This document shows, in pieces, positions 61,214 to 64,000 of a stretch of 64,000 nt of DNA. The translations under genes and the position numbers were made by a program. The stretch lies in the NCBI GenBank assembly GCA_934436505.1, contig CAKSAP010000002.1, positions 1 to 64,000 of the forward strand, in the 5' to 3' direction. The notes below the pieces were generated by a model. The model worked only from the letters and a program-made list of their open reading frames with translations, had not been told where the DNA came from and did not search any database. Positions within the stretch are counted from its first letter, which is position 1; every line of letters starts with the position of its first letter. The DNA comes from an uncultured Eubacteriales bacterium. Its GTDB lineage: Bacteria; Bacillota; Clostridia; Oscillospirales; Acutalibacteraceae.

Positions 61214-61235
61214 AATAATTTCCTCCGTTCACTGT

Positions 61236-61293
61236 CGAACATTCGTTCTTGCTGATTACACCCTTATTATAGCATGCATTTTTTATTTGTCAA
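61236..61293 (-). promoter_or_regulatory. Consensus promoter with LexA box
   Basis: On the minus strand TTGACA (complement of 61288-61293) and TATAAT (complement of 61266-61271) with 16 bases between. CGAACATTCGTTCT at 61236-61249 lies just downstream and matches the Gram-positive LexA site CGAACNNNNGTTCG at all arm positions but the last. A further CGAACA half lies upstream of the -35, near 61298-61305. Confidence 0.75.
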
Positions 61294-61610
61294 CACAAAT
61301 GTTCGAAAATATTTTAAGCAGAGTACGCATAAAAGGACTTTACTCAATTTTATCCGATAACCTGCCGATTTGTTCATTTTCATTATATGACCTGTCCTAT
61401 GAATATAATACCACAACATATAGTGTGTGTCAACCAATGTAAGCACAATTTATGCAACCTATGTAAAAAAATACAACTTTTTATCACTTTACTGTTTATA
61501 AATGTGATAAAATTTGATATAATATCTTGATAAAAATATTGAGTGTTTGTTCGGCTGTTTCCGAACAAAAGCGGTTAAAATAAAGCTGATAAAAGAAAAG
61601 GAATTTAATT

Positions 61611-62882
61611 ATGTTTGTAGATAAAGCGAAAATTTATATAAAAGCAGGAAACGGCGGCGACGGTGCCGTTGCTTTCCACAGGGAAAAATATGTGGCTTCC
61701 GGCGGTCCTGACGGCGGCGACGGCGGCAGAGGCGGCAACATTGTTTTTCAGGTTGACGACAATATTTCAACTCTTGCCGATTTCCGTTATAAAAGGAAAT
61801 ACAAGGCGCAAAACGGCGAAAACGGCAGAGGCAGCCGTTGTAACGGTAAAAAAGCTCCCGACCTTATAATCAAAGTTCCGAGAGGCACTGTTATCCGTGA
61901 GGTTGAAAGCGGCGTTGTTATGGCAGATATGTCCTCAAACGAACCGTTTATTGCGGCAAAGGGCGGTAACGGCGGATGGGGTAACTCTCATTTCGCAACT
62001 CCGACAAGGCAGACGCCCCGTTTTGCAAAAAGCGGCGCTCCCGGCGAGGAGTGGGAGGTAAGCCTTGAATTAAAGCTCATTGCCGACGTGGGACTTTTAG
62101 GCTTCCCGAATGTCGGTAAATCCTCATTTCTCTCCGTTGTCAGTGAGGCAAAGCCGATTATCGGCGATTATCACTTTACAACTATAATCCCCGTTTTGGG
62201 TGTTGTTTCAATGGGCCCCGAAAACAGCTTTGTAATTGCCGATATTCCCGGACTTATCGAGGGTGCGGCTGACGGTGTGGGCTTAGGTCATGAATTTTTA
62301 CGTCATGTTGAGCGTTGCCGTATGCTTGTGCATATAGTTGACGTTGCAGGCAGTGAGGGCAGAGACCCGATTGAGGACTTTGAAAAGATAAACGAAGAGC
62401 TTGTAAAATTCAATCCCGAGCTTGCAAAATGTCCGCAGATTGTCGCAGGTAACAAAATCGACCTTGCCACAGACGAACAGCTTGCAACATTTAAGAATTA
62501 CATTGAAAGCAAGGGCTATGAATACTTTGAAATTTGTGCGCCCATTCAGCATAACACGAAAGAGCTTATCAACGCCGTAGCGAAAAAGCTTGCTTCTCTT
62601 CCGCCTGTTAAAAAATATGAATCGGAAGAAATTCCGCTTGAGGTTATGGCACAGAAGAAAAATGACGGCTTCAAGGTTACCGTTGAGGACGGCGTTTACA
62701 TTGTCGAGGCTGAATGGCTCTACAAAATTCTTCTCAAAACCGATCCCGACGACTACTCCTCACTTCAATATTTCCAAAATGTTCTTCAATCCAGCGGTAT
62801 AATCGATGAGCTTATCAAGCAGGGTATTCACGAAGGGGATACAGTATCAATCTACGACCTCGAATTCGATTACATCCCTTAA
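61611..62882 (+). CDS. obg: GTPase Obg
   Basis: The 423-aa ribosome-assembly GTPase. The Gly-rich Obg domain (GGDGGRGGNIVF) spans 1-158, the G domain has G1 GFPNVGKSSFL, G3 DIPGLIEGA, G4 NKID, and a C-terminal OCT domain extends from about 345. ATG 61611 follows AAAGGAA. A TATAAT at 61519-61524 lies about 85 bases before. The usual L21/L27 genes are not in front of it. The 250 bases upstream hold only a TTGTTCGG/CCGAACAA hairpin (61550-61571). Confidence 0.97.
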   Translation: MFVDKAKIYIKAGNGGDGAVAFHREKYVASGGPDGGDGGRGGNIVFQVDDNISTLADFRYKRKYKAQNGENGRGSRCNGKKAPDLIIKVPRGTVIREVESGVVMADMSSNEPFIAAKGGNGGWGNSHFATPTRQTPRFAKSGAPGEEWEVSLELKLIADVGLLGFPNVGKSSFLSVVSEAKPIIGDYHFTTIIPVLGVVSMGPENSFVIADIPGLIEGAADGVGLGHEFLRHVERCRMLVHIVDVAGSEGRDPIEDFEKINEELVKFNPELAKCPQIVAGNKIDLATDEQLATFKNYIESKGYEYFEICAPIQHNTKELINAVAKKLASLPPVKKYESEEIPLEVMAQKKNDGFKVTVEDGVYIVEAEWLYKILLKTDPDDYSSLQYFQNVLQSSGIIDELIKQGIHEGDTVSIYDLEFDYIP

Positions 62883-62891
62883 TTTTGGTGC

Positions 62892-63097
62892 TTTTTGCGC
62901 AATACTGCGTTGTTGCGTGCTCGACGTATGGCATACGCCATCGCACTTGCGCCTTGCTCTGCACAAAAATCACTCAAAATTAAAATCTATTGTAACTTTT
63001 TGCGTATAGCTTCGTTGCTTCGCACTCGAAGTATATTCATACGCCGTCGTGCTTGCGCCTTGCTCAGCACAAAAATCACACAAAATTAAAATCTATT
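62892..63097. repeat. Two tandem imperfect palindromic repeats of about 100 bases
   Basis: Unit 1 (62892-62992) and unit 2 (62997-63097) both begin TTTTTGCG, contain GCTTGCGCCTTGCTC or a close form, and end CACAAAAATCAC then AAAATTAAAATCTATT. The middle parts hold palindromic blocks around GTATGGCATACG-like sequence. They look like a dispersed intergenic repeat (REP/MITE-like) inserted or duplicated between obg and mrnC. Confidence 0.8.
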
Positions 63098-63143
63098 AAA
63101 ATAAATACCTATAAACAACCTATTTTTTTATATCAGGTGAAAA

Positions 63144-63575
63144 ATGGACAATAATAAAATTGCAAACAAAAATGACATATCGAATTACAGTCCTATGGCT
63201 ATGGCGTTTTTGGGCGATGCGGTTTACGGACTTTTGGTGCGTGAAAAGCTCGTTCTTGAATGTAACAGACCTGCGGGTGTTCTACATACGCTTTCGATAA
63301 AGCAGGTAAATGCCGCCGCACAGGCAAAGGGTGCAAAAAAGCTTTTATCTGTTTTGACTCAAGAGGAATCGGACGTGTTTAAGCGTGGCAGAAACACCCA
63401 CACAAAGCACACTCCGAAAAATCAGTCCGAGGGCGATTATCATTACGCCACGGGTCTTGAAACACTTTTCGGTTATCTGTATCTTTTGGGCGAGGAAAAA
63501 AGACTTCGTGAGCTATTTGAAATAATCAACGGCGACGGGGTGCTCAATTCTGAAACGGGTAGCGACAAGGACTAA
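63144..63575 (+). CDS. mrnC: Mini-ribonuclease 3
   Basis: The 143-aa Mini-III RNase, an RNase III catalytic domain without dsRNA-binding domain, which matures 23S rRNA. The catalytic Asp is in AFLGDAVYGLLVREKL near 24, with the second acidic site in GLETLFGYLYLLGE. It has a good site GGTGAAAA upstream. Followed after one base by a likely YitT gene. Confidence 0.95.
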   Translation: MDNNKIANKNDISNYSPMAMAFLGDAVYGLLVREKLVLECNRPAGVLHTLSIKQVNAAAQAKGAKKLLSVLTQEESDVFKRGRNTHTKHTPKNQSEGDYHYATGLETLFGYLYLLGEEKRLRELFEIINGDGVLNSETGSDKD

Positions 63576-63576
63576 T

Positions 63577-64000
63577 ATTAAAAACACATTCAAGGACTTC
63601 CTTTGGTGGACTTTGGGCAGCATACTTTTTGCGGCTGCAATCAACCTTTTTACTGCGCCGAATGAGATAACCGTAGGCGGCTTTTCGGGAATTGCGACGG
63701 TTGTAAATTTCCTTTTCGGCTTTCCGATAGGTCTTTCGGTATTCCTTTTGAATGTGCCGTTATTTGTTGTTGCTTTTCTGAAATTAGGATATAAATTTGT
63801 TATAAAAACATTCGTTGCCACCTTTGAAAGCTCGTTTTTTATTGACCTGTTTGCAAGCTTTATGGAGGGCTATTCGGGCGACAGACTTTTAAGCTCTGTT
63901 TTCGGCGGTGTACTGCTCGGCACGGGACTTGGACTTATTTTCCTGCACGGTGCGACAACGGGCGGAACGGATGTTATCGCAACATTATTAAGACTTAAAT
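63577..64000 (+). CDS. YitT-family membrane protein, 5' part, ATT start
   Basis: The frame from 63577 runs to the window end without a stop. It reads KNTFKDFLWWTLGSILFAAA, FTAPNEITVGGFSGIATVVNF and GLIFLHGATTGGTDV, the pattern of YitT/DUF2179 integral membrane proteins. The in-frame stretch has no ATG, GTG or TTG near the N-terminus; ATT 63577 follows AAGG by about six bases and gives the right N-terminus, so a rare ATT start is likely. Only the first 141 codons lie in the window. Confidence 0.75.
   Translation, partial: MKNTFKDFLWWTLGSILFAAAINLFTAPNEITVGGFSGIATVVNFLFGFPIGLSVFLLNVPLFVVAFLKLGYKFVIKTFVATFESSFFIDLFASFMEGYSGDRLLSSVFGGVLLGTGLGLIFLHGATTGGTDVIATLLRLK

Noticed and set aside
61383..61568. 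A 61-codon minus-strand frame before obg
   Set aside because: No ribosome site, very AT-rich, and it covers the obg promoter region and hairpin.

Overview
The window looks like a chromosome segment of a low-to-mid GC, endospore-forming member of the Clostridia, most likely Ruminococcaceae/Oscillospiraceae. Pointers are a SpoVT regulator, Mini-RNase III, a HisZ/short-HisG histidine operon led by a TrpR-like (YerC/HisR) regulator, a QueT gene behind a preQ1-III-like leader, AgrC/LytTR signalling, Firmicutes-type LexA boxes and many TTG starts. This placement is an inference from gene content.

Layout. (1) 1-6.6 kb: the tail of a broken SNF2-type helicase, a MoxR AAA ATPase with its VWA/metallopeptidase partner, an accessory NAD-dependent DNA ligase and two unknown genes, probably cargo or remains of an integrated element. 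(2) 6.7-18.9 kb: a defence island. A McrBC pair is bracketed by two copies of one terminator-like repeat, followed by a deletion scar (response-regulator start fused to a membrane-anchor tail), a truncated IS3 transposase that abuts the CRISPR array, a 23-repeat array, csn2-cas2-cas1-cas9 on the minus strand, and a divergent tracrRNA. (3) 18.9-31.7 kb: a PadR/HAAS pair and then two paralogous six-gene operons, each coding for a secreted peptide ending in a WSPDSVG-type motif, a lipoprotein, two ABC permeases, an ABC ATPase and an exported protein. They flank an AgrC/LytTR-type two-component system and a stretch with a candidate small RNA. This is the least explained and most interesting block. 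(4) 31.7-35.8 kb: VanZ-like and GNAT genes, then a DUF2971 gene and a hydrolase bracketed by about 180-bp direct repeats. One copy ends in a truncated tRNA-Thr and the other in an intact tRNA-Thr(CGU).

(5) 35.9-44.45 kb: a complete, tightly overlapping histidine operon on the minus strand (yerC/hisR, hisZ, G, D, C, B, H, A, F, IE and a PHP histidinol phosphatase) with a palindromic operator over its promoter. (6) 44.5-64 kb: mostly housekeeping or niche genes. These are a GH95 lipoprotein, preQ1-controlled QueT, an OmpR-type two-component system, orphan immunity-like genes (one with a nonsense codon), spoVT, a MarR-MATE pair, an E2-like acyltransferase, an FGGY kinase, an L,D-transpeptidase, a PAP2 phosphatase, GalT, a TVP38 protein, a small membrane protein behind a consensus promoter and a LexA box, obg, a tandem palindromic repeat, mrnC and the start of a YitT gene with an apparent ATT start.

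How the parts work together: McrBC and Cas9 would provide two layers of anti-phage defence. The twin ABC/peptide operons and their sensor resemble a peptide export/immunity system. The histidine, queuosine, galactose and fucose-type genes are ordinary metabolism. All identifications were made by reading motifs and gene order; no database search was run.
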